Shown here: piece by piece, positions 47,782 to 56,682 of the stretch | Layout of the letters: each line of letters starts with the position of its first letter | Numbering within the stretch: the stretch's first letter is position 1 | DNA from: Affinundibacterium baiyunense | GTDB lineage: Bacteria; Pseudomonadota; Gammaproteobacteria; Burkholderiales; Burkholderiaceae_D | Assembly: GCF_018139645.1 (NCBI RefSeq) | Contig: NZ_JAGSPM010000004.1 | Location: 124,001 to 188,000, forward strand | Reading direction: 5' to 3' | DNA length: 64,000 bases | Made by a program: the position numbers and the translations under genes | Notes under the pieces: generated by a model | What the model saw: the letters and a program-made list of their open reading frames with translations, nothing else | Told to the model about the DNA's origin: nothing | Databases searched by the model: none

Positions 47782-48155
47782 ATAGTCTCCTGTCCGTTAG
47801 TCTCTTTTTGAGTTAACACCAGTTCACTAAGGTCTAAGCCTAAACGTTGGATTCGCAGCAAAGTCGCTGGCCACTCTTCACGCAAAAAACGCAAACGCTC
47901 ACTTTCAAGCAATTTTTCTTTAGCGCCGTCTAATACAAACATACCTAGCCCCCTTTTGGTCTCCACAATTTTTTCGTCCACTAACTCTTGATAAGCGCGC
48001 GATACGGTAATGGGGTTTAATTGAAAATCGGCAGCGATTTGACGTACCGATGGCAGCGCATCTCCCGCCTGCAAGCGTTCATCTAAGATCATCGCCACCA
48101 CCTGTTCCTTTAATTGCCGATAGATCGGCGCTTTGTCATTCCAAATCACGGCCAT
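47778..48155 (-). CDS. GntR-family regulator, YtrA subfamily
   Basis: This short GntR regulator of about 125 aa consists of a winged helix (about 5-75: PIYRQLKEQVVAMILDERL, GDALPSVRQIAADFQLNPIT, VSRAYQELVDEKIVETKRG) plus a short dimerising tail, as in the YtrA subfamily, which represses ABC transporter operons. The ATG at 48155 is favoured because AGGAG sits 5 bp before it; a GTG two codons earlier is possible. Palindromes at 48170-48197 and 48221-48238 are likely autoregulatory elements. Confidence 0.92.
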   Translation of the reverse strand: MAVIWNDKAPIYRQLKEQVVAMILDERLQAGDALPSVRQIAADFQLNPITVSRAYQELVDEKIVETKRGLGMFVLDGAKEKLLESERLRFLREEWPATLLRIQRLGLDLSELVLTQKETNGQETI

Positions 48156-48169
48156 AGGCACTCCTAAAC

Positions 48170-48197
48170 GCGATTGTTTATTTGAATAAACAATCGC
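48170..48197 (-). promoter_or_regulatory. Perfect 13-bp-arm inverted repeat in the leader of the GntR operon
   Basis: GCGATTGTTTATT (48170-48182) and AATAAACAATCGC (48185-48197) are perfect inverse copies with a 2-bp centre. The repeat lies 14 bp before the regulator ATG, next to its ribosome site. As DNA it could bind the GntR dimer; as RNA it would form a hairpin near the Shine-Dalgarno sequence. Confidence 0.7.
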
Positions 48198-48220
48198 AAC
48201 TACATCGCCACAAAATTACT

Positions 48221-48259
48221 GTTGTAGTTAACTATAACACCAACATTCTATATTGAAAA
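48221..48259 (-). promoter_or_regulatory. Promoter of the GntR-ABC operon with palindromic operator
   Basis: On the minus strand, TTTTCA (48254-48259) and TATAGT (48231-48236) are 17 bp apart. GTTGTAGTTAACTATAAC (48221-48238) is a near-perfect palindrome with TAGTTAACTA at its heart, and it covers the -10 box. GntR repressors bind such dyads; binding is inferred. Confidence 0.5.
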
Positions 48260-48385
48260 TATTTTTTGATTCATTATCGATATTATTTACATGAGATCAA
48301 TTTCAAGCGGTCAGCTTGCGGCTAAAATGCACAGTCTCGTAATGGCGCATGAGATGAACCAGTAAGAACACCCACAGGAGAAATA

Positions 48386-50470
48386 ATGAAAATTAAAAAA
48401 TTTGTTTTAAGTGCTGCAGTCGTAGCCCTAACCAGTATCGGCATGAGCTCATACGCGATAGCCGATGGACGTGGCTTTACGGTTGAAGATCTGGTCAAAA
48501 TGGAACGTATTGTGAGTCCTGTTGTTTCACCAGATGGGAAACACGTGGTCTACGCACAGCGTACGACAGATTTAGAAAAAAACCGTGGTCGTTGGGATTT
48601 ATGGTTAATTAATTTGACTGAAGCGAAACCAACTCCTAAAAAACTGACCAATGTTACGAATAATAACGAAGGCAATAACTCTGGCCCACAATGGTCGGCG
48701 AAAGGTGATGCGATTTATTTCGTTTCTAGCCGTTCTGGTAGCGGTCAAGTTTGGCGCTTAGCCATTGCTGGTGGCGAAGCTCAGAAAGTCACCGATTTAC
48801 CGCTGGATATTGAGAGCTTCAAAGTCTCACCGACAGAGAATCAAATTGCGATGGCAATTGAAGTGTTCCGTGATTGTCCAGATTTGACATGCACCAAGGA
48901 TCGTCTAGAAGCCAAAGCAAAGAATAAAGCAAGCGGCAAGATTCACGACAAACTATTTATTCGTCATTGGGATACATGGGCTGATGGACGCCGCAATGTG
49001 TTGTTCTCTGCATCGTTAGACAATCAACATATCGCCAGCAAAACACCTGTCAATCTATCTGGCACTTTAGAAGCTGATGTCCATTCAAAACCAGATGGCG
49101 ATCATGAAGACTACGCATTTACACCAGACGGAAAATACCTCGTTTTCTCTGCACGTATCGCCGGAAAAACCGAAGCTTGGTCAACCAACTTTGATTTATT
49201 CAAAGTATCTGCAGCAGGCGGCACAGCTCCCCAAAACCTAACCGCTGATAATCCAGCATGGGATGCCAAGCCAACCTTCTCTCCCGATGGTAATACACTG
49301 GCCTATCTGGCAATGAAGCGTCCAGGCTTTGAAGCAGATCGTTTTCAAATCATGTTAATGGATGTGAAGACAGGTCAAAAACGCGCACTCGCAGCAAACT
49401 GGGATCGTTCCGCAAGCAATTTAACATGGTCTGCTGACAGCAAGAATTTATACACCAGCGCATTTGATCTCGGCCAGTTACGCTTATTTTCGATCGATGC
49501 CAATAGCGGCAAAGTGACGGCATTAACAGATCAAGGCTCGGTCGCTGGTTACGATGTACAAGGCAATACAGCGGTGGTTGCTAAAGCAGACTTAGCATCG
49601 GGCGTGCAACTTTACAAATCCGCACTGACGCCAAGTTCATGGACGCAAATCACCGAAGTCAATAAACAAGCCTTAGCGGATGTACGTTTCGGTAAATACG
49701 AGCAATTTAGTTACGCGGGTGCTAAAGGCGAAAAAGTCTATGGTTATGTAATGAAACCATGGAACGCAAAAGCAGGGCAAAAATATCCGGTCGCGTTCAT
49801 CGTCCATGGCGGCCCACAAAGTAGTTTTGCCAATAACTGGAGCTATCGCTGGAATCCACAAACTTATGCAGGTGCGGGCTATGCAGTGGTGTTTATCGAC
49901 TTCCACGGCTCGCTTGGCTATGGTCAAAAATTTACCGACTCTATTAGTCAAGATTGGGGCGGTAAACCACTAGTTGATCTCAAGCTGGGTATGGCGGCAG
50001 CAGCCAAGAAATTCCCTTGGTTAGATAGCAGTAAAGCCTGTGCATTAGGTGCATCATATGGTGGTTTTATGATGAATTGGATCGCTGGCAATTGGAATGA
50101 TGGTTTTAAATGTATCGTCAATCATGCTGGTATCTTCGATAGCCGTTCTATGTATTACACCACAGAAGAATTGTGGTTCACCGAATGGGAAAACGGCGGC
50201 ACTTACTATGACGTACCTGCCAAACACGAAAAATTCAATCCATCAGCGCATGTTCTCAAATGGAAAACGCCGATGTTAGTAACACAAGGTGAATTGGATT
50301 TCCGTGTTCCAAGCGCACAATCTTTTGCGGCATTTACTGCCTTACAACGTCGTGGAATTGATAGTCAATTACTGACCTTCCCTGATGAAAATCATCATAT
50401 TTTAAAACCAGCCAATTCAATTTTGTGGCATCAAACCGTTTTGAACTGGATGGAAAAATATCTAAAGTAA
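48386..50470 (+). CDS. S9 family prolyl oligopeptidase, secreted
   Basis: This exported serine peptidase of 694 aa has a signal peptide (about 1-26, ending AIA) and an N-terminal beta-propeller built of WD40-like repeats (SPDGKHVVYAQR, PQWSAKGDAIYFVS, FSPDGNTLAYLA). The C-terminal alpha/beta hydrolase has nucleophile Ser in GASYGGFMMNW, Asp in GELDFRVP and His in ENHHILKP. It resembles dipeptidyl/acylaminoacyl peptidases. AGGAG precedes the ATG. It is a single gene with a strong terminator. Confidence 0.93.
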   Translation: MKIKKFVLSAAVVALTSIGMSSYAIADGRGFTVEDLVKMERIVSPVVSPDGKHVVYAQRTTDLEKNRGRWDLWLINLTEAKPTPKKLTNVTNNNEGNNSGPQWSAKGDAIYFVSSRSGSGQVWRLAIAGGEAQKVTDLPLDIESFKVSPTENQIAMAIEVFRDCPDLTCTKDRLEAKAKNKASGKIHDKLFIRHWDTWADGRRNVLFSASLDNQHIASKTPVNLSGTLEADVHSKPDGDHEDYAFTPDGKYLVFSARIAGKTEAWSTNFDLFKVSAAGGTAPQNLTADNPAWDAKPTFSPDGNTLAYLAMKRPGFEADRFQIMLMDVKTGQKRALAANWDRSASNLTWSADSKNLYTSAFDLGQLRLFSIDANSGKVTALTDQGSVAGYDVQGNTAVVAKADLASGVQLYKSALTPSSWTQITEVNKQALADVRFGKYEQFSYAGAKGEKVYGYVMKPWNAKAGQKYPVAFIVHGGPQSSFANNWSYRWNPQTYAGAGYAVVFIDFHGSLGYGQKFTDSISQDWGGKPLVDLKLGMAAAAKKFPWLDSSKACALGASYGGFMMNWIAGNWNDGFKCIVNHAGIFDSRSMYYTTEELWFTEWENGGTYYDVPAKHEKFNPSAHVLKWKTPMLVTQGELDFRVPSAQSFAAFTALQRRGIDSQLLTFPDENHHILKPANSILWHQTVLNWMEKYLK

Positions 50471-50487
50471 AAAATAGCCTTGCAATT

Positions 50488-50526
50488 AAAAAGCCCTTCA
50501 ATCAGCTTGCGATTGAAGGGCTTTTT
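50488..50526. terminator. Bidirectional terminator after the S9 peptidase gene
   Basis: AAAAAGCCCTTCAATC (50488-50503) pairs with GATTGAAGGGCTTTTT (50511-50526) over a 7-base loop. It lies 17 bp past the S9 stop and 54 bp past the end of the convergent RNase H-like gene. Confidence 0.9.
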
Positions 50527-50579
50527 CTTATGCACCGATAAGCACGAAACCGCACTAATCTCTATCTTGCAAATAGAAC

Positions 50580-51248
50580 TTAGTGCTGTGTTCGATCAAT
50601 TGAAGCCAAACGCGCTAATTCGTCAGCACGCAAATTTTTCGCACGCGAAATCCACTTTAACTGCACGGCTGGAATTTGCTTCATCAAATTCTCCACTTGC
50701 GAACGTAGCTCAAGTAATGTGGGAATTTGCTTTGTTTTTGCGGATTGCAGGTCCGTAATGACGACTTGGCTATCACCATAAACAATAAGTGAATCGGCAG
50801 CATGTTGCACTGCCAATTCCAATAGCGCGAGTAATGCACGATATTCAGCATAACTGCTATCGCCGTAACCGATTGAACAGCTAATTTCCCAAACTTGTCC
50901 GCTTGGCGCTTTCAGCACAACCCCGATGTAACAATCTCCAGGATTTGGTTGTGCTGAGCCGTCGAACCACCCGCACCAACTATGATCAGAGACCATGTTA
51001 CGTGCTTGTTTAATGGCATACTTGGTTTCGGCGACACGTTTCTTCTGTAATTTGATTTCCGCTTGTTTAGCGATATCTTGCTGGCGTTGCTGTAGCAACA
51101 CAGACAATCCCGATCCTGCCGCTACCCTCGTCAAAACCTGTTCTAAAGCGAGATGAAAATCGGTTCCTTGGTTTCGTGCCAATCGCCGACTCTCGACTAG
51201 CTCACGACGAAACGCCAATCTTTGTAGGGTTTCGAAATCGATAGGCAT
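50580..51248 (-). CDS. RNase H-like (reverse-transcriptase-like) protein
   Basis: This protein of about 222 aa has a helical N-terminus (about 1-95, rich in Arg, Gln and Lys) and a C-terminal RNase H-fold domain. The acidic residues are visible in GWFDGSAQPNPGDCYIG (Asp), SSYAEYRALLALLELA (Glu), IVYGDSQVVITDLQ (Asp) and RADELARLAS (Asp). The class is usually labelled reverse-transcriptase-like or ribonuclease HI family; no polymerase part exists. The start is uncertain between 51248 (MPIDF) and 51266. It is separate from the canonical rnhA at 21.7 kb. Confidence 0.75.
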   Translation of the reverse strand: MPIDFETLQRLAFRRELVESRRLARNQGTDFHLALEQVLTRVAAGSGLSVLLQQRQQDIAKQAEIKLQKKRVAETKYAIKQARNMVSDHSWCGWFDGSAQPNPGDCYIGVVLKAPSGQVWEISCSIGYGDSSYAEYRALLALLELAVQHAADSLIVYGDSQVVITDLQSAKTKQIPTLLELRSQVENLMKQIPAVQLKWISRAKNLRADELARLASIDRTQH

Positions 51249-51491
51249 AATCCGGTTTTCATCCATATCCAATTTAATTAATCGCTTGCAGAAGCGACGG
51301 CCAGTTGGGGTCGCATTACCACATTCCCTCTTGTGCACAGAAATTTAATCACACTTGTTGTAAGCAAGAGGCAATTTAATCTATCTAAATAACGTCAACA
51401 CAGTTCCTATGATAATCTTCGAACACAATTGATGCACGGCATCTTCTTGGTAAAAATGCGCTTGCCAAGTCTAACTATAAAAAAATGCTAA
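51249..51491. other. Intergenic region upstream of the EptA-like gene
   Basis: This stretch separates the divergent RNase H-like and EptA-like genes. I see no clear -35/-10 pair, terminator or strong repeat apart from a weak CTTGG/CCAAG hairpin near 51450-51468. Confidence 0.4.
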
Positions 51492-51593
51492 ATGTTTTCC
51501 ATGAATTACCTCTCCTCGATCAAGGACTTCGTCCTGAATATCAAAAACACGAAGGATCCGCATGAGGCTACCTATTACACCATGCTAGCTTGA
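51492..51593 (+). CDS. Candidate small leader ORF before the EptA-like gene
   Basis: An ATG at 51492 opens a 33-codon frame (with a second ATG at 51501) ending at TGA 51591-51593. The TGA overlaps the TTG start of the next gene (TTGA). The peptide is soluble and mixed (for example NYLSSIKDFVLN). No ribosome site is clear. It could couple translation to the transferase gene or be chance. No family is recognised. Confidence 0.25.
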   Translation: MFSMNYLSSIKDFVLNIKNTKDPHEATYYTMLA

Positions 51594-53287
51594 TCGTCGC
51601 AAATATGTTTCTCGACCCACTTCAACAATTTCAAACTATCCGTCGTTGGACAAACTCGCTATGGTCGCATCCGCAACGTCCGATTTGGTCTTGGTTGGTA
51701 CTGGCATGCTTCATGATTGGTATTGAAGTTTTTGGTCACGATCAAATTAAAACAGCACAAATGCTGGTCTTGGCTTTGCCATTCTTACTGATTTTATTCA
51801 TCCCACTAGCTCGCCCGCGACATCAACGACTCCGCGTTATTTTTGTATGCGTTGCGCTGATCGCATTCGTACTCGATAGTGTACTGAGACGTTTCATCAG
51901 CGATGCTTATCAAGCTGCGCCAGATAGCTCGATGGTACTAAGTGCCGTTGCCAATACCAGCTTATTAGAGTCTCGCGAGTTTATTGCCAGCTATGCGCTA
52001 CCTATCATCCAATTAGTGATACTAAGTATTTTTTCTATCGGCTTTTTGGTTTTTCTCGTATTTTCTGCCAGCGCAAGTAGCGCAAACGTAAAACAATTTC
52101 GCATCCAGTCATTGTGGTTAAAAATCCTTCTCGGCTTGGCGATTATTTTGTGCATCGCTGGCTATGCGAGTAAGCCTTGGCGCAAGCTACATCCTTTGTA
52201 CTTTTGGCCCAGAATTTCGCTCGTTACGATAGAACTTAGATCAAATTGGCATGATCTGAAAGCACAACGTGAAAAGCAACTGAACTTCGCCAAATCACTA
52301 CAAGCAGTAGCTGAAGGAAATACTCCATCGACCTTGGTACTGATCTTGTCCGACAGCCTTAATCGCGACAATATGTCAACTCATGGCTATTCGCGTACAA
52401 CTACGCCACAACTTGAAAACCTCAGCAAACGTATGCCAGAGCAAGTAATCAATTTTCGCTATGCGTGGTCAGTTGAGGCAGCAACAATTGCTTCTCTAAA
52501 AAGCTTGTTTTATCTAGATACACCGAACGAAAAACCAGTTCATTTATTAGCACTGGCAAAAGCGGCTGGCTACCATATCACTTGGATCAGCAACCATGAT
52601 GGGCAAGCAATCGAACAAGAGCATGCACGATTTGCTGATCATTTAGAAATGCTGAATAACATACCTGGACGGGACAGCAGCTCCTCCGATAGCAGCACCC
52701 ATCAACCATTGATCGCAGCACTAGCACGCCCTGTACAGCGCAAATTGATTGTTGTACACATGCTCGGTGCCCATCCGCAATACAAGATGCGTTATCCAGA
52801 GAATGCCAATCTATATATTGATGCCAAGGACAAAGTCTATCGTGACTTAGAGCGACAAGGACGTTCTAGTTGGTTGATCGAAAAGCGCAATGAATATGAT
52901 GCAGCAATACGAAATCATGATGCGCAAGTTGTAAAAACGCTGGAAATTACCCAACAGGCGCTCGATAAAGATCAACGTGGCGCTTGGATTTTTGTCTCTG
53001 ACCATGGGCAGGAAGTTGCACACACACGTAATCATGCAGGACATAGTGCAAGCACAGCGGCGGGCTTTCGGATTCCTGCATTTATTTGGAATAATCAATC
53101 ATCAACAATTCAAGCGAATCAAGCACTAGCGCAAAGACCATTTCGATTGGATTGGCTAGGATGGACCATGCTAACGCTGATGGACATCCGATGGACTGGA
53201 CAACAAGAAAACAAAAACATACTGAGCCCAAGTTATCAGTTTAAAAATCCTGAATTAGGTATTCCAATCTCGACGTTTCGTAACTGA
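51590..53287 (+). CDS. EptA-like phosphoethanolamine transferase/sulfatase-family membrane enzyme
   Basis: This 565 aa protein (TTG start at 51590; an ATG at 51605 is possible) has about four to five N-terminal membrane segments and a periplasmic alkaline-phosphatase-fold domain (about 240-565). Metal-site motifs are visible: LILSDSLNRDNMSTHGYSR, where EptA has an ESxR-type start, and VSDHGQEV near residue 470. A Thr in VEAATIASLKSLF fits the nucleophile position. The family adds phosphoethanolamine to lipid A or other glycolipids. The S-D-S start instead of G-E-S makes the subgroup uncertain. Confidence 0.72.
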   Translation: MIVANMFLDPLQQFQTIRRWTNSLWSHPQRPIWSWLVLACFMIGIEVFGHDQIKTAQMLVLALPFLLILFIPLARPRHQRLRVIFVCVALIAFVLDSVLRRFISDAYQAAPDSSMVLSAVANTSLLESREFIASYALPIIQLVILSIFSIGFLVFLVFSASASSANVKQFRIQSLWLKILLGLAIILCIAGYASKPWRKLHPLYFWPRISLVTIELRSNWHDLKAQREKQLNFAKSLQAVAEGNTPSTLVLILSDSLNRDNMSTHGYSRTTTPQLENLSKRMPEQVINFRYAWSVEAATIASLKSLFYLDTPNEKPVHLLALAKAAGYHITWISNHDGQAIEQEHARFADHLEMLNNIPGRDSSSSDSSTHQPLIAALARPVQRKLIVVHMLGAHPQYKMRYPENANLYIDAKDKVYRDLERQGRSSWLIEKRNEYDAAIRNHDAQVVKTLEITQQALDKDQRGAWIFVSDHGQEVAHTRNHAGHSASTAAGFRIPAFIWNNQSSTIQANQALAQRPFRLDWLGWTMLTLMDIRWTGQQENKNILSPSYQFKNPELGIPISTFRN

Positions 53288-53518
53288 TCTAAGCAACTAA
53301 GCCAAACTTGCTTGGTCTGTAGATGTCTTGGTACGGATCAAGCGCTTGATTCCTTCATACGAATCATAATTACCACAGAGCAGCGTCTTTAATTCAAGCC
53401 CACTAATCGCAGAAATCACATTTCTATATAGTCAAACTGCATATAAGCAAATAAATACTAAGTAGTTGGTTATAAAGTAAGCTGCACTTATCATGCAGGC
53501 TACTTTGTATGAGGCTAT

Positions 53519-54292
53519 ATGACACTCACCTATATCATCTCTGGATTCGCAGTTGGCACCTTGGTCGGATTGACCGGTGTCGGCGGTGGCTCATTGATGA
53601 CGCCACTGCTCACACTCTTGTTCGGTGTATCACCTGCAGTAGCGGTAGGAACGGATTTAGCATTTGCTTCAATTACCAAAGCGACCGGTACTCTAACACA
53701 TCGTCTGCGCGGTTCAGTCGAATGGCATGTGGTTCGCCTACTCTGCATCGGTGCCTTGCCTGCAGCGCTTGTTGCAACTTTAGCCCTGAAATATTTTGGT
53801 GGTTTAAGCCAAGAGTTAGGGCAAATCATTCGTTACTCGATTGCAGTATCGGTATTATTAACCGTGATTGCCATTTTGTATCGCAGTAAATTAATCGCAT
53901 GGATCAATGCCCATCCAGAACGCCAGCTTGAAGGTAAAAAACTCGCGGGTGCGACGATTATTGCAGGTGCGATTTTAGGAATTTTAGTCACCATTTCCTC
54001 GATCGGCGCGGGCGCGATTGGTGCCACAATTTTGGTTTTGCTTTATCCCAAAATGCCAGCAGCACACGTTGCAGGCACCGATATCGCTTATGCAGTACCA
54101 CTCACCGCGATTGCGGCAATTGGTCACTGGTGGTTAGGTTCTATCAACTGGGAATTGCTAGGTTCATTATTGCTTGGTTCCGTACCCGGAATCACACTTG
54201 GATCACTGGCAGCCAAAGCGGTACCCGAAAAATTTTTGCGCGGAATTTTAGCGACAACACTCACTTTAGTAGCCTGTAAATTAGTCTTGTAA
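53519..54292 (+). CDS. Sulfite exporter TauE/SafE family permease
   Basis: This 257 aa membrane protein has about eight hydrophobic segments and two repeats of the TauE/SafE Gly-rich motif: AVGTLVGLTGVGGGSLMTPL at the N-terminus and LGILVTISSIGAGAIGATIL in the middle. VGTDLAFASITKATGTLTHR and AGTDIAYAVPLTAIA match the paired family motif. Family members move sulfite, sulfate, taurine-derived or other organic anions. The assimilatory sulfate cluster begins 139 bp downstream on the same strand, which supports sulfate uptake or sulfite handling as its job. Confidence 0.9.
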   Translation: MTLTYIISGFAVGTLVGLTGVGGGSLMTPLLTLLFGVSPAVAVGTDLAFASITKATGTLTHRLRGSVEWHVVRLLCIGALPAALVATLALKYFGGLSQELGQIIRYSIAVSVLLTVIAILYRSKLIAWINAHPERQLEGKKLAGATIIAGAILGILVTISSIGAGAIGATILVLLYPKMPAAHVAGTDIAYAVPLTAIAAIGHWWLGSINWELLGSLLLGSVPGITLGSLAAKAVPEKFLRGILATTLTLVACKLVL

Positions 54293-54431
54293 TTGGCGAC
54301 AGTATTAATAACAGAACCAATCACAAAGTTCATCAGAAAATCAGTTTACTAAACAAGTTATTTATCCCATCAGCACGTTGATAATGTCGATACCACTTTT
54401 TGGTAAGACGTTTTGAATAGGAAGTTTGAAG

Positions 54432-56138
54432 ATGTATCGTTATGACCAACATGATCATTTAATCGTTCAAGAGCGCGTTGCGCAATTTCGCGATCAAGTA
54501 AGCCGTCGCATCGCCAATGAACTGACGGAAGATGAATTTCGTATTTTGCGTTTGCAAAACGGTTTGTACATGCAGCGTCATGCATATATGTTGCGGGTTG
54601 CCGTGCCATATGGTCTGCTGTCTTCAACACAATTGCGAAAATTCGCTTTTATCGCGCGTAAATACGATCGTGGTTATGGTCACTTCACGACACGCCAAAA
54701 CATCCAATACAACTGGATCAATTTAGAAGATACACCCGACATCTTGGCTGAATTAGCCAGTGTGGAAATGCACGCAATTCAAACTTCGGGCAATTGCATG
54801 CGCAATATCACTTCAGACGAATTTGCTGGCGTCGCTGCAGATGAAATTATTGATCCACGTCCGTATGCTGAAATTTTGCGTCAATGGACCACGTTTCACC
54901 CTGAATTCGCTTATTTACCACGCAAATTCAAAATCGCCATCAACGGTGCGAAGGAAGATCGTGCAGCAATCGCTGTGCACGATATCGGTTTAACCGTTGT
55001 TCACAATGATGCTGGCGAAGTTGGCTTTAAAGTGATGGTCGGTGGCGGCATGGGACGTACGCCGATTTTGGGCAGTGTGATTCGTGAATTCTTGCCGTGG
55101 CAACACGTGATGACTTATTTAGAAGCGATTTTGCGTATCTATAACCAATTTGGTCGTCGCGATAATATTTACAAAGCGCGTATCAAGATTTTGGTAAAAG
55201 CAATCGGCGCTGAAGAATTTGCCCGTCAAGTAGAAGAAGAATGGCAAGACATTAAAAACGGCCCAGGAACATTAACGGAAGCGGAATTAAAGCGTGTTGC
55301 TGCTTACTTCACGGCACCTGCTTATGCCAACTTGCCCGCAGTTGACAATACTTTTGTGCAATTACAACAAGAAAATAAGGCATTTTCGAATTGGGTGAAG
55401 CGGAATGTAAAACCACATAAACAAGCAGGTTACAATGCCGTTTTGCTATCACTGAAGAAACCTGGCGTACCACCAGGTGACGCCAGTGCGGATCAGATGG
55501 ATTTTGTTGCCGACTTAGCAGATCGCTATAGTTTTGGCGAAATCCGCGTCACCCATGAACAAAACTTGGTATTAGCCGATGTCGAACAAAGTCGCTTATT
55601 TGAATTGTGGAAAGAAGCCAAAGCACACGGTTTAGCAACGCCGAATATCGGCTTATTGACCGATATGATTTGCTGCCCAGGCGGTGATTTCTGTTCATTG
55701 GCGAACGCCAAATCAATTCCGATCGCACTCGACATTACTGACCGCTTCAACGATCTGGATTATCTGCACGACATTGGCGAATTGGAATTGAATATGTCAG
55801 GCTGTATCAATGCCTGCGGCCATCACCATGTCGGCAATATCGGTATTTTGGGTGTCGATAAGGATGGTAGTGAGTGGTACCAAGTGTCTATCGGTGGCGC
55901 GCAAGGTAATCAAGCAGCGATAGGCAAGATTATCGGCCCTTCTTTTTCAGCGGGACAAATGCCGGAAGTGATCGACCGTATCGTACAAGTGTATCTGCGC
56001 GAACGTGCTGAAGGAGAACGCTTCATCGATACCGCACAGCGCTTGGGCATTGCGCCATTCAAAGAATATGTTTATGCAACACCAATAAAAACGATCGAGC
56101 ATCACGGAGAAGATGCCGGCTCTGCAGTAGTGTACTAG
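54432..56138 (+). CDS. cysI: Assimilatory sulfite reductase hemoprotein
   Basis: This 568 aa siroheme/[4Fe-4S] enzyme reduces sulfite to sulfide. The cluster ligands are seen as CCPGGDFCSLANAKS (C-x5-C) and MSGCINACGHHHVGN (C-x3-C). Siroheme-contact residues are in the RHAYMLRV and RQNIQYNW parts of the N-terminal ferredoxin-like domain. The ATG at 54432 has AGGAAG upstream; an in-frame TTG at 54426 is less likely. No CysJ flavoprotein is present, so electrons probably come from ferredoxin or the DUF934 partner. A nitrite reductase of similar fold is less likely given the cys neighbours. Confidence 0.9.
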   Translation: MYRYDQHDHLIVQERVAQFRDQVSRRIANELTEDEFRILRLQNGLYMQRHAYMLRVAVPYGLLSSTQLRKFAFIARKYDRGYGHFTTRQNIQYNWINLEDTPDILAELASVEMHAIQTSGNCMRNITSDEFAGVAADEIIDPRPYAEILRQWTTFHPEFAYLPRKFKIAINGAKEDRAAIAVHDIGLTVVHNDAGEVGFKVMVGGGMGRTPILGSVIREFLPWQHVMTYLEAILRIYNQFGRRDNIYKARIKILVKAIGAEEFARQVEEEWQDIKNGPGTLTEAELKRVAAYFTAPAYANLPAVDNTFVQLQQENKAFSNWVKRNVKPHKQAGYNAVLLSLKKPGVPPGDASADQMDFVADLADRYSFGEIRVTHEQNLVLADVEQSRLFELWKEAKAHGLATPNIGLLTDMICCPGGDFCSLANAKSIPIALDITDRFNDLDYLHDIGELELNMSGCINACGHHHVGNIGILGVDKDGSEWYQVSIGGAQGNQAAIGKIIGPSFSAGQMPEVIDRIVQVYLRERAEGERFIDTAQRLGIAPFKEYVYATPIKTIEHHGEDAGSAVVY

Positions 56139-56150
56139 GGGGAGAAATTC

Positions 56151-56678
56151 ATGACGAAAATTATTAAAGATCGCGCGGTAGTAGAAGACAATTGGGAAAT
56201 CTTACAATTGTCTGAAGACGATACCGCCGACGCAATCGAAGTACCCGAAGGAAAAGTGATCGTGCCACTCAAAGTGTGGCAATTTCAACGCGACAAATTA
56301 CTCCAACGCGCGAAAGAGCGTCAAGATATCGCTGTCTGGTTTAGCAGTAATGAGCAAGCCAAAGAATTACAGCAAGACTTGCATTTATTCAACTTGTTAG
56401 CAGTCGATTTTCCTAAATTTGCCGATGGCCGTGGTTACTCTATTGCTTACAACTTACGCACACGCTTCAACTATACGGGTGAGCTACGTGCAACCGGTGA
56501 CGTGCTACGTGACCAACTATTTTACATGCAGCGCGTAGGTTTCAACGCCTTCGCGGTACGCGCTGACAAAAACATTCATGACGCCATCAAAGGTTTGACC
56601 GACTTTAGTGAAAAATACCAGAGTTCAGTCGATGAAAAAAATCCCTTATTCCGTCGTGCGGCAAGAACAGGTAGTTAA
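56151..56678 (+). CDS. DUF934 protein, sulfite reductase-associated
   Basis: This 175 aa cytoplasmic protein is the DUF934 partner found next to cysI in betaproteobacteria. Motifs are VPLKVWQFQRDKLLQRAKE, AVDFPKFADGRGYSIAYNLR and GELRATGDVLRDQLFYMQRVGF. It starts 12 bp after the cysI stop with a GGGGGAG site and ends 4 bp before cysH. The conserved location suggests it works with CysI, perhaps in assembly or electron delivery in place of CysJ; the exact role is not established. Confidence 0.88.
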   Translation: MTKIIKDRAVVEDNWEILQLSEDDTADAIEVPEGKVIVPLKVWQFQRDKLLQRAKERQDIAVWFSSNEQAKELQQDLHLFNLLAVDFPKFADGRGYSIAYNLRTRFNYTGELRATGDVLRDQLFYMQRVGFNAFAVRADKNIHDAIKGLTDFSEKYQSSVDEKNPLFRRAARTGS

Positions 56679-56682
56679 AGCC

